From: an uncultured Halieaceae bacterium | Lineage (GTDB): Bacteria > Pseudomonadota > Gammaproteobacteria > Pseudomonadales > Halieaceae | Direction of reading: 5' to 3' | Assembly: GCA_913031575.1 (NCBI GenBank) | Contig: CAJWEV010000019.1 | Span: 1-37,647, forward strand | DNA length: 37,647 bases | Shown here: positions 1 to 8,752 of the stretch, piece by piece | How positions within the stretch are numbered: the first letter of the stretch is position 1 | Layout of the letters: every line of letters starts with the position of its first letter | Position numbers and translations under genes: made by a program | The notes under the pieces: model-generated | The model's database searches: none | Seen by the model: only the letters and a program-made list of their open reading frames with translations | What the model was told of the DNA's origin: nothing

Positions 1-2
1 TG

Positions 3-113
3 GAGTGGGAAACTTTGATGTCTAGATTCCAGAGTGCCGGCGAACAATCGATGGCAAACGATAAATGGCAACTTGCAAAGGAAGTTTTCAGCCTAGGAGA
101 TCATTTAAATTAA
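3..113 (+). CDS. C-terminal end of an unidentified protein (partial)
   Basis: One forward frame stays open from the window edge to a TAA at 111-113, giving 37 residues with ordinary protein composition (start of the visible part EWETLMSRFQ, end FSLGDHLN). The other two forward frames stop within the first 30 bases. I do not recognise a family. If real, it is the last gene outside the left tRNA-like repeat at 229-275. The call rests only on reading frame and composition, because the start lies outside the window. Confidence 0.4.
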   Translation, partial: EWETLMSRFQSAGEQSMANDKWQLAKEVFSLGDHLN

Positions 114-228
114 TTTCCAGGCTCGGATGATCACGCCCAGTAGGTAAACACCTAGCAAGGTCGGCAGAACACGCGAGCACTCAGCGAACAGAAAACTGAA
201 AACTTAGAGAAACAGTGACCCAAAAATA

Positions 229-276
229 TGCCACGACCAGCTGGATTTGAACCGGCGACCTCTATCATGTCAAGGC
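229..276 (-). pseudogene. tRNA-Val(GAC) 3'-half remnant, possible attachment-site copy
   Basis: Read on the minus strand this is the anticodon loop, variable region, T arm and acceptor 3' side of a tRNA, without a 5' half. Bases 235-275 match 36 of 41 positions of the intact tRNA-Val at 9891-9931, in the same orientation. The GAC anticodon loop and the AGGTCGCC stretch are preserved. The anticodon stem no longer pairs well, the terminal CCA is lost and there is no D arm. Tyrosine-recombinase elements commonly duplicate exactly this part of a tRNA, so it may be a decayed att site. The rest of 114-427 holds no gene I can support. Confidence 0.6.
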
Positions 277-427
277 GGTCGATACACTCCATGACATGCT
301 AGAAAACTAATAAATTAATTTGCCCTTATATTTCTTTCAGGCTTTAACTGTTGGCCGTACAGTGTTTTGCAAAGGTGTGGTCTACTTGGGCACAACTGGC
401 GACGCAATTTTATAAACAGAGGTTTTT

Positions 428-1828
428 ATGCTGGCGACGATCAATAAGAACAAATCAACGTTTCAGCAGGGCAAAAATTGGAAGGGCACGAAACATGGGT
501 GTCTGGAGGCCTCTACTGTTACCCGAGTTATCCACTTTGTGGTAGTACTCCTATTGTTAATGGGGACCCCAAAGGCGCTTACTGAGCCAGCGAGTGCAGT
601 TGCCTCGGATCCACGAAATATGGGTTGGATGAGGGGCTTCCCACCTCCGGCCAATAAAGTCATCAAACAATCCTCGAGCGATTATTTTACATTTCCGAAA
701 TTACGATGGACGTTTTGCAATTTTAGGCAGCTGCAGGCGAGTCGGGGTGTTAATCGGGGCTTGGACCCTATTTCACAGTTGCCGGTATCTCTTGATCCTA
801 TGATTGATGGCGTCACGTTTAGGCCCATTAATACAGACGAGCCAATGACATGGCATGACTCTCTTGATGCTAACTACACTGACGGGATTGTCGTCGTGCA
901 TCGTGGTGAGATTGTCTATGAGTATTACTCAGGTTGCCTAGATCGTGCCGGCAGGCATGGGGCTATGTCGGTAACGAAGTCCTTTGTGGGTCTGATCGGC
1001 GAAACGCTCATCGCCGAGGGTATCCTCGATGATCAAAAGCCGGTGGGTGAATATGTACCAGAGCTCATTCGGTCAGCGTTTGGAAGCGCGACATTGCGCG
1101 AAGTAATGGATATGACAACAGCGCTGGATTACAGCGAAAACTATGCAGATCCAGAGTCAGACATTTGGTTGTATGCCGCTGCGGGTAACCCGGCACCCAA
1201 ACCAGCGAGCTACACAGGCCCTCGCTCTCTGTATGAGTTTTTAGCGGGTGTTGAGCAGGATGGAGAGCATGGCGAAAAATTTGTCTATAAATCCATCAAC
1301 ACGGACGTCCTCGCTTGGGTGATCGCACGAGCGAGTGGCAAAGACTTCATCGAGCATCTCTCAGAAAGGATTTGGAAGCCACTTGGGATGGAGCAAGAAG
1401 CTGACATGATGGTCGATAGTTTGGGGACGCCCTTTGCGGCTGGGGGCCTTTCTTTGTCGCTTCGAGATGCCGCTCGCTTTGGGCAGCTGATGCTACAAAA
1501 GGGTGCGTGGAACGGAAACCAGATAATCCCAAGCAAAGCAGTTTTTTCAATAATGAACGGTGGGGACCGCTCAAAGTTTCGTGAGGCTGGTTACGAAACA
1601 CTTCCTGGTGGAAGTTATGGGAGTCAGTGGTGGTCTCTTCACAACGAGAACGGCGCTTATAGTGCGCGCGGTATCCACGGCCAGGCAATTTATATTGATC
1701 CCGCAGCTGATATGGTCATTGCGCGATTCGCATCTCACCCCGTTTCGTTTAACGCGGCTATAGACCCTAATTCTCTACCCGCGTACCAGGCAGTAGCGAA
1801 TTACCTCATCGGAAAGTTAGACAAATGA
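428..1828 (+). CDS. Serine hydrolase, beta-lactamase class C / NylB (6-aminohexanoate-dimer hydrolase)-like
   Basis: This is a penicillin-recognising-fold serine hydrolase of 466 residues. The nucleophile motif SxxK is S181-V-T-K184, the tyrosine of the second motif is probably Y287 (YKSIN), and the KTG-like element is H417-G-Q. The context DGIVVVHRGE upstream of SVTKSFVG is typical of NylB/EstB-like esterases and amidases rather than true beta-lactamases. The N-terminus has a basic stretch and a hydrophobic segment at about residues 34-50, so it is probably exported or membrane anchored. The start at 428 has AGAGG a few bases upstream. A start nearer the hydrophobic segment is possible but no better ATG is present. 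The substrate is unknown. It is followed by two more exported proteins on the same strand. Confidence 0.85.
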   Translation: MLATINKNKSTFQQGKNWKGTKHGCLEASTVTRVIHFVVVLLLLMGTPKALTEPASAVASDPRNMGWMRGFPPPANKVIKQSSSDYFTFPKLRWTFCNFRQLQASRGVNRGLDPISQLPVSLDPMIDGVTFRPINTDEPMTWHDSLDANYTDGIVVVHRGEIVYEYYSGCLDRAGRHGAMSVTKSFVGLIGETLIAEGILDDQKPVGEYVPELIRSAFGSATLREVMDMTTALDYSENYADPESDIWLYAAAGNPAPKPASYTGPRSLYEFLAGVEQDGEHGEKFVYKSINTDVLAWVIARASGKDFIEHLSERIWKPLGMEQEADMMVDSLGTPFAAGGLSLSLRDAARFGQLMLQKGAWNGNQIIPSKAVFSIMNGGDRSKFREAGYETLPGGSYGSQWWSLHNENGAYSARGIHGQAIYIDPAADMVIARFASHPVSFNAAIDPNSLPAYQAVANYLIGKLDK

Positions 1829-1886
1829 TGTAGCCCCACTCAAAGTTATTTCGGTGGCTATGCGAGTAAATAGGAGAAAAACGATA

Positions 1887-3506
1887 ATGATAAACCGAAC
1901 GCAAATTTTAGTGGCTCTTACGTTATTACTGGTGGGTGCTTGCTCAGGTAACAACGAGGAAGTTACCACTTCAATCCCTGAGGAGTCGGCGTCAGTGGCT
2001 TTGTTCAAGTCTGGTGCGGAGATTTCGGGTGTAAACGGCATTCACTTTGGTCCCGATGGGATGTTGTACGCGACCTCAGTGATTGGTTCGACGATTTCTG
2101 TTGTTGATACGCAGGCAAAAAAAATCGTTTCTGAATATGGTCCTGATCAGGGCGTTTACGGACCTGACGATATTGCTTTTAATTCTAAGGGCGATTTTTT
2201 TTGGACAAGCATTTTGACGGGCCAGATCGCCGGTTTTCTCAATGACGGCACGCTTGTTACGGCCGCTAACCTGGGCCCGGGCGTTAACCCGATCACCTTT
2301 TCCGACGACGATCGTCTTTTTGTTTCTCAATGTTTCTTTGATACGGGGCTCTTCGAGGTCGATCCTAAGGGCGCTATACCTGCAAGGTCCATTAGGGACG
2401 ACCTCGGTCCGGGATGCGGTTTGAATGGCATGGATTGGGGCCCTGACGGGCGACTTTATGGACCACGGTGGTTTAACGGTGAGGTTATCAGCGTCGACGT
2501 TGAAACGGGCGAGTTCCGAACTGAGGCGAACGGATTTACCGTGCCCGCTGCCGTAAAATTCGATTCGCGTGGACTTCTCCACATTTTAGACACGGGGTCT
2601 GGTGATGTAATAAGGCGAGAGGCTGACGGCAAAAATACCGTGATAGCAACATTATCTACAGGACTTGATAACTTTGCTTTTGATGACGCAGATAATCTTT
2701 TTGTCTCGAGTTATGCAGACGGGTTTATCAGTAAGGTGACCTCCAGCGGCGTCGAGGAGATTTTACCGGGAGGCATATCCCATCCCGGCGGCTTGGTGGT
2801 CCACAACGGTACTATTGTTATCGCGGATATTCAGTCTGTGCGGGCAGTCGACGCAGTCACGGGAGACGATGTTTGGACCCTGAGGAACATTTTTCAGTTT
2901 GCGCCCATCGGCACCGCAACAGCAGTCGCAAATCACGGAGCAGACCTTTTGCTCACCAGCTGGCTTGATAACTCGGTTAAAGTTTTAAATCCAGATTCAG
3001 GTGAAATCACCTTAAGTTTAACGGGCCTGAATATTCCAGTATCTGCGGTGAAGTTTGGAGATTATTACGCCGTTACGCTTCATGGTGATAACACACTTTC
3101 TTTATTTAGTGATGACGGGTCTCTCTTTTCGGTGCTCTCTAACGATTTCGGTGCCCCAACGCATGTAATTACACAGGGTGATCGATTATTGGTCTCTGAC
3201 CGTGGAAGAGGAGAGATTGTCAGTATCGATGGTTCTGGCAAGAAGACAGTGCTTTTGGCGGGGCTAGATTCACCAGAGGGCATCGCTATTTCGGACAATA
3301 CAATCTATGTATACGAGGGAGATACGGGCGAAATTAAGCGCCACGATGCGTCAGGGACAGAGGTGATAGCCAACTTAAGTTCAGGTAGTCCCGCTGCGAC
3401 CCCTGTGCAGCCACCGTCTATGGTGTTCAATGGGCTCACACTTCATGACGGAGCATTGTTTGCAACAGACGAGCGAGAGAGGGCTATCTATCGAATCCCC
3501 CTCTGA
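1887..3506 (+). CDS. SMP-30/gluconolactonase (NHL-like) beta-propeller lipoprotein
   Basis: The protein has 539 residues from the ATG at 1887, which is preceded by AGGAG at 1872-1876. An upstream in-frame ATG at 1854 would put 11 extra residues before the signal peptide, so I prefer 1887. The signal ends in a lipobox (LLVGAC, C19), predicting a lipid-anchored protein. The rest is made of repeated propeller blades with signatures such as FGPDGMLYAT, WGPDGRLYGP and FDDADNLFVSS, as in SMP-30/NHL-type six- or seven-bladed folds. These families include lactonases, but also proteins with no known enzyme activity. I cannot see metal ligands well enough to claim lactonase function. It lies 58 bases downstream of the serine hydrolase and may be co-transcribed with it. 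Confidence 0.8.
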   Translation: MINRTQILVALTLLLVGACSGNNEEVTTSIPEESASVALFKSGAEISGVNGIHFGPDGMLYATSVIGSTISVVDTQAKKIVSEYGPDQGVYGPDDIAFNSKGDFFWTSILTGQIAGFLNDGTLVTAANLGPGVNPITFSDDDRLFVSQCFFDTGLFEVDPKGAIPARSIRDDLGPGCGLNGMDWGPDGRLYGPRWFNGEVISVDVETGEFRTEANGFTVPAAVKFDSRGLLHILDTGSGDVIRREADGKNTVIATLSTGLDNFAFDDADNLFVSSYADGFISKVTSSGVEEILPGGISHPGGLVVHNGTIVIADIQSVRAVDAVTGDDVWTLRNIFQFAPIGTATAVANHGADLLLTSWLDNSVKVLNPDSGEITLSLTGLNIPVSAVKFGDYYAVTLHGDNTLSLFSDDGSLFSVLSNDFGAPTHVITQGDRLLVSDRGRGEIVSIDGSGKKTVLLAGLDSPEGIAISDNTIYVYEGDTGEIKRHDASGTEVIANLSSGSPAATPVQPPSMVFNGLTLHDGALFATDERERAIYRIPL

Positions 3507-3659
3507 TAAGTTAAATGCAAAGAGACTATTTTTTATGTCGATAACAAAATGATCGAAGGGATACGGTTTGTTTGTGGAGCGCGGCGCTAGGGATGTGTTC
3601 AACAGAGCCTCGTTCCCTCGGAGCGTGTTTGATGTGTATAAAGATAGGAAGCCTTAAAA

Positions 3660-5861
3660 ATGAAGATTAAAAACCTTTATGCCATATCGCTACTGGCTGC
3701 ATGCCTTATAGCTTGTGGCGGTAAAGACCCAAAGTCAGTCCCAAATGAAGCTGGCCGGGCTGCTGCAGAAATAGCAAAGACCACTTTTGAGGAGATAGTG
3801 GTGACAGCTGCAGAAATGGAGGGAAACCCCTTCACCCAGGAGTGGGATACACCGTTCGGTATTCCACCTTTTGAGTCGATTACGGACTCGCACTTCATGC
3901 CCGCGTTTAAGGATGCGGTTCTTGAACTGCGTGAAGAGATCGCGGCCATTGCCGATAACCCTGAGCCGCCAAATTTCGACAACACCATTCTCGCGCTTGA
4001 ACTGTCGGGTGCCCAGATGAGCAAGGTTTTGGGCGTCTTTTTCAACCTTGTGTCCATGGAGATGAACGACGAGAAACGTAAGCTGCAGGCAGTGATTTCC
4101 CCCATGTATACGAGGGAGATTGATTCCATAACGCTTAACGAAACGCTTTGGGCGCGGGTTGACACGGTTTACCAGCAGCGGGACAGCTTGGAGCTTGGCG
4201 AACAGGAAGCGCGTCTTTTGCAGCTTACGCACCGAAACTTTGTTCGAGCGGGCGCTGCCCTTGATGCCGATACGAAGACCAAAGTAGCGGCGATCAACTC
4301 GGAGATGTCAGAACTGACGACGCAGTTTGCACAAAATCTGTTGAGGGCTACTAAATCTTTCAAGATTGAAATCACTGAAGAAGCCGATGTGGTCGGGCTC
4401 ACCGATAATTTTAAGACCAGTATCTGGGATGAAGACAAGCAGGCTTGGGTGGTGACCCTGGATCGGTCGGTTTACGAGACATTCATGACCCAGTCGCAGA
4501 ATCGCGATCTTCGCAAGCGGGCGTTTAACGGCTATCGGCTACGAGCCACCGAGGGAGACACTGATAATGGGCCTTTGGCAATCAAGATCGCACAGCTACG
4601 GGCCAAGCGGGCAGCCCTACTGGGGTATGACAATCATGCTCAATACATACTCGAGTACAACATGGCGCGCACGCCGGCGGGTGTTGAAGAGTTTTTGCTG
4701 AAGGTCTGGGAGCCAGGTCTTGCCCGTGCCAAGGAAGAGAGATCAGATATGCAGGCTATGATTGGCGATCGGTTTACTTTTGCGGGCCATGACTGGTGGC
4801 ACTACTCAGAGAAAGTCCGCGCCAATCGTTTCAATCTCGAACAAGAAAAGATCAAGCCTTACTTTGACCTTGAGGCCGTTAAGGCAGGGGCCTTTGAAAT
4901 GGCAGATCGGTTGTTTGGCTTAACGTTTATGGAGATTGAGGCGCCATTTTGGAACGATAAAGTAACTGCTTACGAAGTGACTGAGGCCGATGGTAGTCAT
5001 CTCGGCGTCTTCTTTTTTGATATGTATGCTCGGGACTCCAAACGCGGCGGTGCGTGGATGAACTCTTTCCGATCGGGTTCTAATATCGATGGTGAGTCGA
5101 TCCGTCCCATAGTGGTGAATAACTTGAATTTGACAGCTCCCCCGGAGGGACAACCCACGCTGCTGAATTTCAGTGAGGTGGAAACCCTTTTTCATGAGTT
5201 TGGACACGGCTTGCACGGCCTGATGACCAAGATCGACTACACCACGTTTTCTGGTGTTGATGGTCCTCGAGACTATACGGAATTCCCAGCGCAGATTCTT
5301 GAGCACTGGACGAGCCAGCCAATAATGCTGGGACTTTATGCTAAGCACTATGAGACAGGCGAGGTCATTCCCGAAGCTCTAGTTGAGCGCATGATGCTTG
5401 CCGCGAATCACAATCAGGGATTTGCCACGACTGAGTTCATCGCCGCAGCATTACTCGACTTACGCTGGCATATGCTGACGGAAAAAGAGGCTATGGCCAT
5501 CACAGACGCCCGTGCTTTTGAAGAACAGGTGTTGCGTGGTTACGGCCTCATCGACGAGATCGAGCCCCGCTATCGCACTCAATACTTTTCGCATATTTTT
5601 TCAAGTAACACCGGTTATTCAGCTGGATACTACGCGTATCTTTGGTCAGAGATTCTCGATGCCGATGGATTCAACGCGTTCCTCGAAGCGGAAGATATCT
5701 TTGACCCCGAGGTCGCGGGGCGTCTCAAAAAGTGGGTGTATGAAGCGGGAGGGCTTATGGAAGCTGACGAGCTATATCGCAAGTTCCGGGGCTCGAATCC
5801 TGATATTGCGCCGTTGCTTCGTGGTAGAGGGTTTGCGGTTCCTACCGAGACCGAAGATTGA
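3660..5861 (+). CDS. M3 family zinc metallopeptidase (peptidyl-dipeptidase Dcp-like), lipoprotein
   Basis: This is a 733-residue oligopeptidase of the M3 family (thimet oligopeptidase / Dcp / oligopeptidase A), which cleaves short peptides. The zinc site is visible: H512-E-F-G-H516, with E541 as the third ligand at the spacing known for thimet oligopeptidase. The length matches the family. Unlike cytoplasmic Dcp, it begins with a lipoprotein signal (LIAC, C19), so it is probably attached to a membrane facing the periplasm. The start has AGGAAG upstream at about 3645. A long helical N-terminal domain precedes the catalytic part, as usual. A terminator follows at 5894. The peptide preference cannot be read from the sequence. 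Confidence 0.92.
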   Translation: MKIKNLYAISLLAACLIACGGKDPKSVPNEAGRAAAEIAKTTFEEIVVTAAEMEGNPFTQEWDTPFGIPPFESITDSHFMPAFKDAVLELREEIAAIADNPEPPNFDNTILALELSGAQMSKVLGVFFNLVSMEMNDEKRKLQAVISPMYTREIDSITLNETLWARVDTVYQQRDSLELGEQEARLLQLTHRNFVRAGAALDADTKTKVAAINSEMSELTTQFAQNLLRATKSFKIEITEEADVVGLTDNFKTSIWDEDKQAWVVTLDRSVYETFMTQSQNRDLRKRAFNGYRLRATEGDTDNGPLAIKIAQLRAKRAALLGYDNHAQYILEYNMARTPAGVEEFLLKVWEPGLARAKEERSDMQAMIGDRFTFAGHDWWHYSEKVRANRFNLEQEKIKPYFDLEAVKAGAFEMADRLFGLTFMEIEAPFWNDKVTAYEVTEADGSHLGVFFFDMYARDSKRGGAWMNSFRSGSNIDGESIRPIVVNNLNLTAPPEGQPTLLNFSEVETLFHEFGHGLHGLMTKIDYTTFSGVDGPRDYTEFPAQILEHWTSQPIMLGLYAKHYETGEVIPEALVERMMLAANHNQGFATTEFIAAALLDLRWHMLTEKEAMAITDARAFEEQVLRGYGLIDEIEPRYRTQYFSHIFSSNTGYSAGYYAYLWSEILDADGFNAFLEAEDIFDPEVAGRLKKWVYEAGGLMEADELYRKFRGSNPDIAPLLRGRGFAVPTETED

Positions 5862-5893
5862 GATTGGTGACGTGTCGATTTAGCAAGTATAAG

Positions 5894-5922
5894 AAGGGCG
5901 GCTTTTTAGTGGCCCTTTTTTT
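5894..5922 (+). terminator. Rho-independent terminator after the M3 peptidase
   Basis: A perfect 6-bp stem AAGGGC / GCCCTT with a 12-base loop is followed by a run of T. It lies between the convergent M3 peptidase and HupE-like genes. The A residues on the 5' side of the stem may let it also work for the minus strand. Confidence 0.75.
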
Positions 5923-5951
5923 ATCGAAACTGATCGCGGTCATTTAGGCGA

Positions 5952-6761
5952 TTAATTCAGAAATACTCTCTCCATCGCCCACCAGGCTCCCGTTATGCTA
6001 ATTAGCAACGATCCAGGCAAGACCACAAAACGCCGATAGACCCCGTCTTTGTCATTAAAATTGTTGCGGCTCCGCCACGCATTTACTAGTGCAACTGCAA
6101 GCACAACGACGCTTAGCTGACCAATTTCGACGCCAATATTGAAGCCTATCAAAGCGCTCCAGAATTGCCCTTCGGGAAGCCCAAGGTCGCTAAAAAAGCC
6201 AGCAAAGCCCAGGCCATGGAGCAGTCCAAACAAAAAAATCACGATAGGTCGCCAACGAGGCAGTGTCTTAAAAAATAGATTTTCAATGGCAACCAGCGCA
6301 ATTGATAAAGCTATGAGAGGCTCCACTATGTCTGCTGACGGAGAGAATACGCCGGCCGCTGCTAGGCCCAGCGTTATCGTGTGTGCCAAGGTAAATACTG
6401 AAATCTGAAGTATTAGTGATCGCAGGGTGGTCGAACTCAGAAAGAGCGCGAGCACAAATAGTATGTGGTCCAATCCACCGGGCAAAATATGACCTAAGCC
6501 CTCGCCAATGAAAGTTGCCAGCGTCTCAGTTACACCTAGTATTTCCCCTGAATCGGCGCGCAGTGGAGTAACTATTCGGGACCGATTGTCACCGGGGCGA
6601 TCGAGTGCCATAAGTTCTTCACAGAGGGCTGGGTCCAGAAAGCTCTCTCCGGGAAGACATAGTTCGTCTTCTGGGTGAGCACTGACGGCTGAGGGCATAG
6701 CCGTCAGTATTAGGGCAAAAAAGACGTGGAGAATGTGGTTTTGAAGCGGAGAGTAAAGCAT
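5952..6761 (-). CDS. HupE/UreJ family membrane protein
   Basis: The protein has 269 residues. An N-terminal signal peptide ends near AVSA-HPED, a short periplasmic part follows, and then about six transmembrane helices. Signature stretches of the HupE/UreJ_2 family are present: GGLDHILFVLALFL, FTLAHTITLG, ALVAIENL, FGLLHGLGFAG and FNIGVEIGQL, with several membrane-embedded histidines. HupE proteins are linked to nickel uptake for hydrogenase, and UreJ to urease. No hydrogenase or urease genes are in the window, and this variant with an extracytoplasmic N-terminal domain is common in genomes lacking both. The transported metal is therefore uncertain. No strong ribosome binding site is seen upstream. 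It is convergent with the M3 peptidase. Confidence 0.85.
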   Translation of the reverse strand: MLYSPLQNHILHVFFALILTAMPSAVSAHPEDELCLPGESFLDPALCEELMALDRPGDNRSRIVTPLRADSGEILGVTETLATFIGEGLGHILPGGLDHILFVLALFLSSTTLRSLILQISVFTLAHTITLGLAAAGVFSPSADIVEPLIALSIALVAIENLFFKTLPRWRPIVIFLFGLLHGLGFAGFFSDLGLPEGQFWSALIGFNIGVEIGQLSVVVLAVALVNAWRSRNNFNDKDGVYRRFVVLPGSLLISITGAWWAMERVFLN

Positions 6762-7298
6762 TTTGACCGGGCCATTGAATTAATATGAGTTTGGCTCATT
6801 GCAGTTCGCTGTCACCCCTAGATTGGGTAAGAAGTATTATGACAGCCCCTAGCGTATCTGGGTTGACGGCGCTCACTTCAGCATTAACGTCTGAGATTTT
6901 AGGAGCGTGAACCTGTGTTGCTAGGCGCTGCATAATTAGGCACGGCATATGTAAGCGATGATAAAAAGTTCTGAAATCAATTATCGAGAGAACTACAAGG
7001 ATCAGCTAGGTTGACTTCAATCGCAATTGCCTATTATGGCCAAAATCCGGGTGGGCCTTCGGTTTGCGGCGTGGACTCAATGCGCGTCAGGTCGCGTTTT
7101 TCGGTGGGCGACCTTTACACGTCAAAGCTCTAACCACTCACCAACACACGTTCAAACGCGTCATAGATTAGGATTCAGAGGGTATTCTCATAGGGTGGCA
7201 AACTCGAGATTTTAGCGTTGGCGATTATGATTTGAATCTCAGATGTGACCAGTTAGGGCGTCACACATTATTCCGTAGACTTTACCAAGAGATGTTTC
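6762..7298. other. Gene-free stretch of about 540 bases with tRNA-like debris
   Basis: I see no convincing coding frame here. It carries the upstream region of the HupE-like gene (on its left) and of the small gene at 7299 (on its right). The recognisable content is the tRNA-like fragment at 7107-7136, plus an inverted repeat GGTCGC/GCGACC at 7090-7113. A weaker match to the tRNA acceptor/T-arm side lies at about 6997-7016 (GGATCAGCTAGGTT). The 62-codon open frame at 7027-7215 runs straight through the tRNA-like bases and looks spurious. Confidence 0.5.
7107..7136 (-). pseudogene. Second, heavily decayed tRNA fragment
   Basis: GGCGACCT at 7107-7114 equals bases 9910-9917 of the intact tRNA-Val, and GCTCTAACCA at 7127-7136 equals 9936-9945. 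Both are in the same order and strand, with GTCAA of the anticodon loop between them and about six bases deleted. The T arm and acceptor side are not clearly retained next to it. It reads as a tRNA remnant. Whether it derives from tRNA-Val or another tRNA with a similar D arm is open. Confidence 0.45.
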
Positions 7299-7529
7299 AT
7301 GGCAATTAATTGGGAACCAAACGAATTCGATAGAGCCTTCGTAGTGGCAGGTACGCTTTCAGTAGATACTTCCTCCGGTCGCCGCACGCTGGGGTATAAA
7401 AGGCCCGTCTCAGTATCAGCAGACAATCAAAGAGATGCAAAAGCAAAAGTTCGAGCTATGCTTCTGACGAGGGATGGGTTATCGGAAGAGAATGTCGTAG
7501 AAGACAAGCTCGAGGTTTCTCTCCGATAA
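7299..7529 (+). CDS. Small hypothetical protein
   Basis: This frame encodes 76 residues, starting MAINWEPNEFDRAF. It is hydrophilic, with no signal peptide or membrane segment, and its composition looks coding. AAGAGA lies about 8 bases before the ATG as a weak ribosome binding site. It ends 10 bases before the next gene, so the two are probably co-transcribed. I do not recognise a family. Its position between two tRNA-like fragments suggests accessory DNA. Confidence 0.55.
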   Translation: MAINWEPNEFDRAFVVAGTLSVDTSSGRRTLGYKRPVSVSADNQRDAKAKVRAMLLTRDGLSEENVVEDKLEVSLR

Positions 7530-7539
7530 GTAACTACAA

Positions 7540-8034
7540 ATGCCGTTAGGTTTAATGACCGAAATCATACATGCCACACAAGTTGCGATAGCAATCGTAA
7601 TTGGTCTGTGGATTTATAACCGCTTCGCCAAACGTTGGACTGCCACTCTTGGTGATGACGTAGTCTCTGGCTATGTAAATGACGTTGGTTACGTGGCTAG
7701 TGAAGGCGGCGGTTCCATCCTTGTTTCGTATGGGTATTCGGTCGCAGGTATTCGTTTTTATGGTGCCTTTAGCCCCTCGATGTGGAGTGTCGCTGGAGTC
7801 TCTTGGAAAACTAGTGTGTACGAAATAGAGGATAAAATGCGGCAGGAATATCCCAAAGGCTACGAGGTAAAAGTCTTTTACTTTCGAGGCTCACCAACGG
7901 AGCATTGGTTACATAAACCTCCTTCAAAGTGGGCGATATTTTGGAAGGCGATTTGGCTTCCCGCTGTGATACTAGTTTTAACCAACATCCCTTTGATATT
8001 CATAAATCTCCTGATTTACCTACAACCTCGATAA
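7540..8034 (+). CDS. Membrane protein with a DUF3592-like central domain
   Basis: The protein has 164 residues with a hydrophobic helix at each end (about 9-24 and 137-160) and a beta-rich middle. The middle has the layout of DUF3592 proteins: VSYGYSVAGIRFYG near the centre, then YPKGYEVKVFYFRGSP before the second helix. The function of DUF3592 is unknown. An alternative start at 7555 (MTEIIH) has TTAGG a few bases upstream and may be the true one. It sits just behind the small gene ending at 7529. Confidence 0.6.
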   Translation: MPLGLMTEIIHATQVAIAIVIGLWIYNRFAKRWTATLGDDVVSGYVNDVGYVASEGGGSILVSYGYSVAGIRFYGAFSPSMWSVAGVSWKTSVYEIEDKMRQEYPKGYEVKVFYFRGSPTEHWLHKPPSKWAIFWKAIWLPAVILVLTNIPLIFINLLIYLQPR

Positions 8035-8237
8035 ACGCAGGTTGGAAGCCCACTATCTCTAGTTCTTCTTTCACAGCTGCCTTGCCATGGGCTTGGTTGG
8101 GATTTCAAACATAAGCGCTGAAATTGACACACTAGGGTATCTCATCGCTCTAGATTCAGGAGCAATATCCTTGGAATACGCGCAGAGACGGTCTCTTCTG
8201 TTATGTTGCAGGTCTGTAAGTTCAGAAGGAGTTAGGA

Positions 8238-8651
8238 ATGGAGTCCGTGATCTCGCATCTACCCCTATTTACTGGTTTGAGTGCCGCTTGTTTAATACTG
8301 ATTCAGGTTGCATTGATGTTTTCCGTCATCAAGACGCGAGGAACACTTAATATTTTTATTGGTCATGGTGACAATGACGCGCTTGAGAGAAAAATACGCG
8401 CTCATGGAAATTTCACAGAAAATGTGCCGATCTTTCTCGTAGGTCTTTTACTGCTTGAACTTATCATCGGTAGCGGTATTTGGGTCGCAGTTCTAGGAGC
8501 CGTTGTTGTGATTTCGAGACTTGCTCATGCGCTTGCGCTGATAGCAAATTCTGGCGTCACGGCAGGTCGGTTCATCGGTACAATTGGTACGGTGATTCCT
8601 TTGATAGCAATTGCTGCGTATTTACTCATACTGGGCGTCAGAAACCTCTAA
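8238..8651 (+). CDS. MAPEG family membrane protein
   Basis: The protein has 137 residues and four predicted transmembrane helices. The MAPEG signature RKIRAHGNFTENVPIFLVG lies after the first helix (about residues 52-70), with the conserved Arg, Asn, Glu and Pro. MAPEG proteins are trimeric membrane enzymes of glutathione and eicosanoid metabolism in eukaryotes. Bacterial short forms are mostly uncharacterised and may be glutathione transferase-like. AAGGAG sits about 7 bases before the ATG, which supports the start. About 200 bases separate it from the previous gene and carry no supported gene. Confidence 0.85.
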   Translation: MESVISHLPLFTGLSAACLILIQVALMFSVIKTRGTLNIFIGHGDNDALERKIRAHGNFTENVPIFLVGLLLLELIIGSGIWVAVLGAVVVISRLAHALALIANSGVTAGRFIGTIGTVIPLIAIAAYLLILGVRNL

Positions 8652-8752
8652 TCTAAAATTAGACGCTTATGCTAAAGGCGCGTCGATTAATGTCCCGGCC
8701 CTGGGTGCCGCTAGAGATTCGGGTAACACATGTAATGAAGGTTGAGCAGATC

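Noticed and set aside
351-545. 64-codon forward frame overlapping the start of the serine hydrolase
   Set aside because: It overlaps the better-supported gene in another frame and its product looks random.
6920-6960. Possible integron attC-like bases (TTAGGC near 6937)
   Set aside because: No paired core sites or cassette structure around it.
7027-7215. 62-codon forward frame
   Set aside because: It runs through the tRNA-like fragment, lacks a ribosome binding site and has an untypical composition.
8000-8090. Minus-strand codons reading like a C-terminal methyltransferase helix (KAAVKEELEIVGFQ, stop at 8000)
   Set aside because: Only about 25 codons, no upstream continuation, and it overlaps the end of the DUF3592-like gene; too little to call a remnant.
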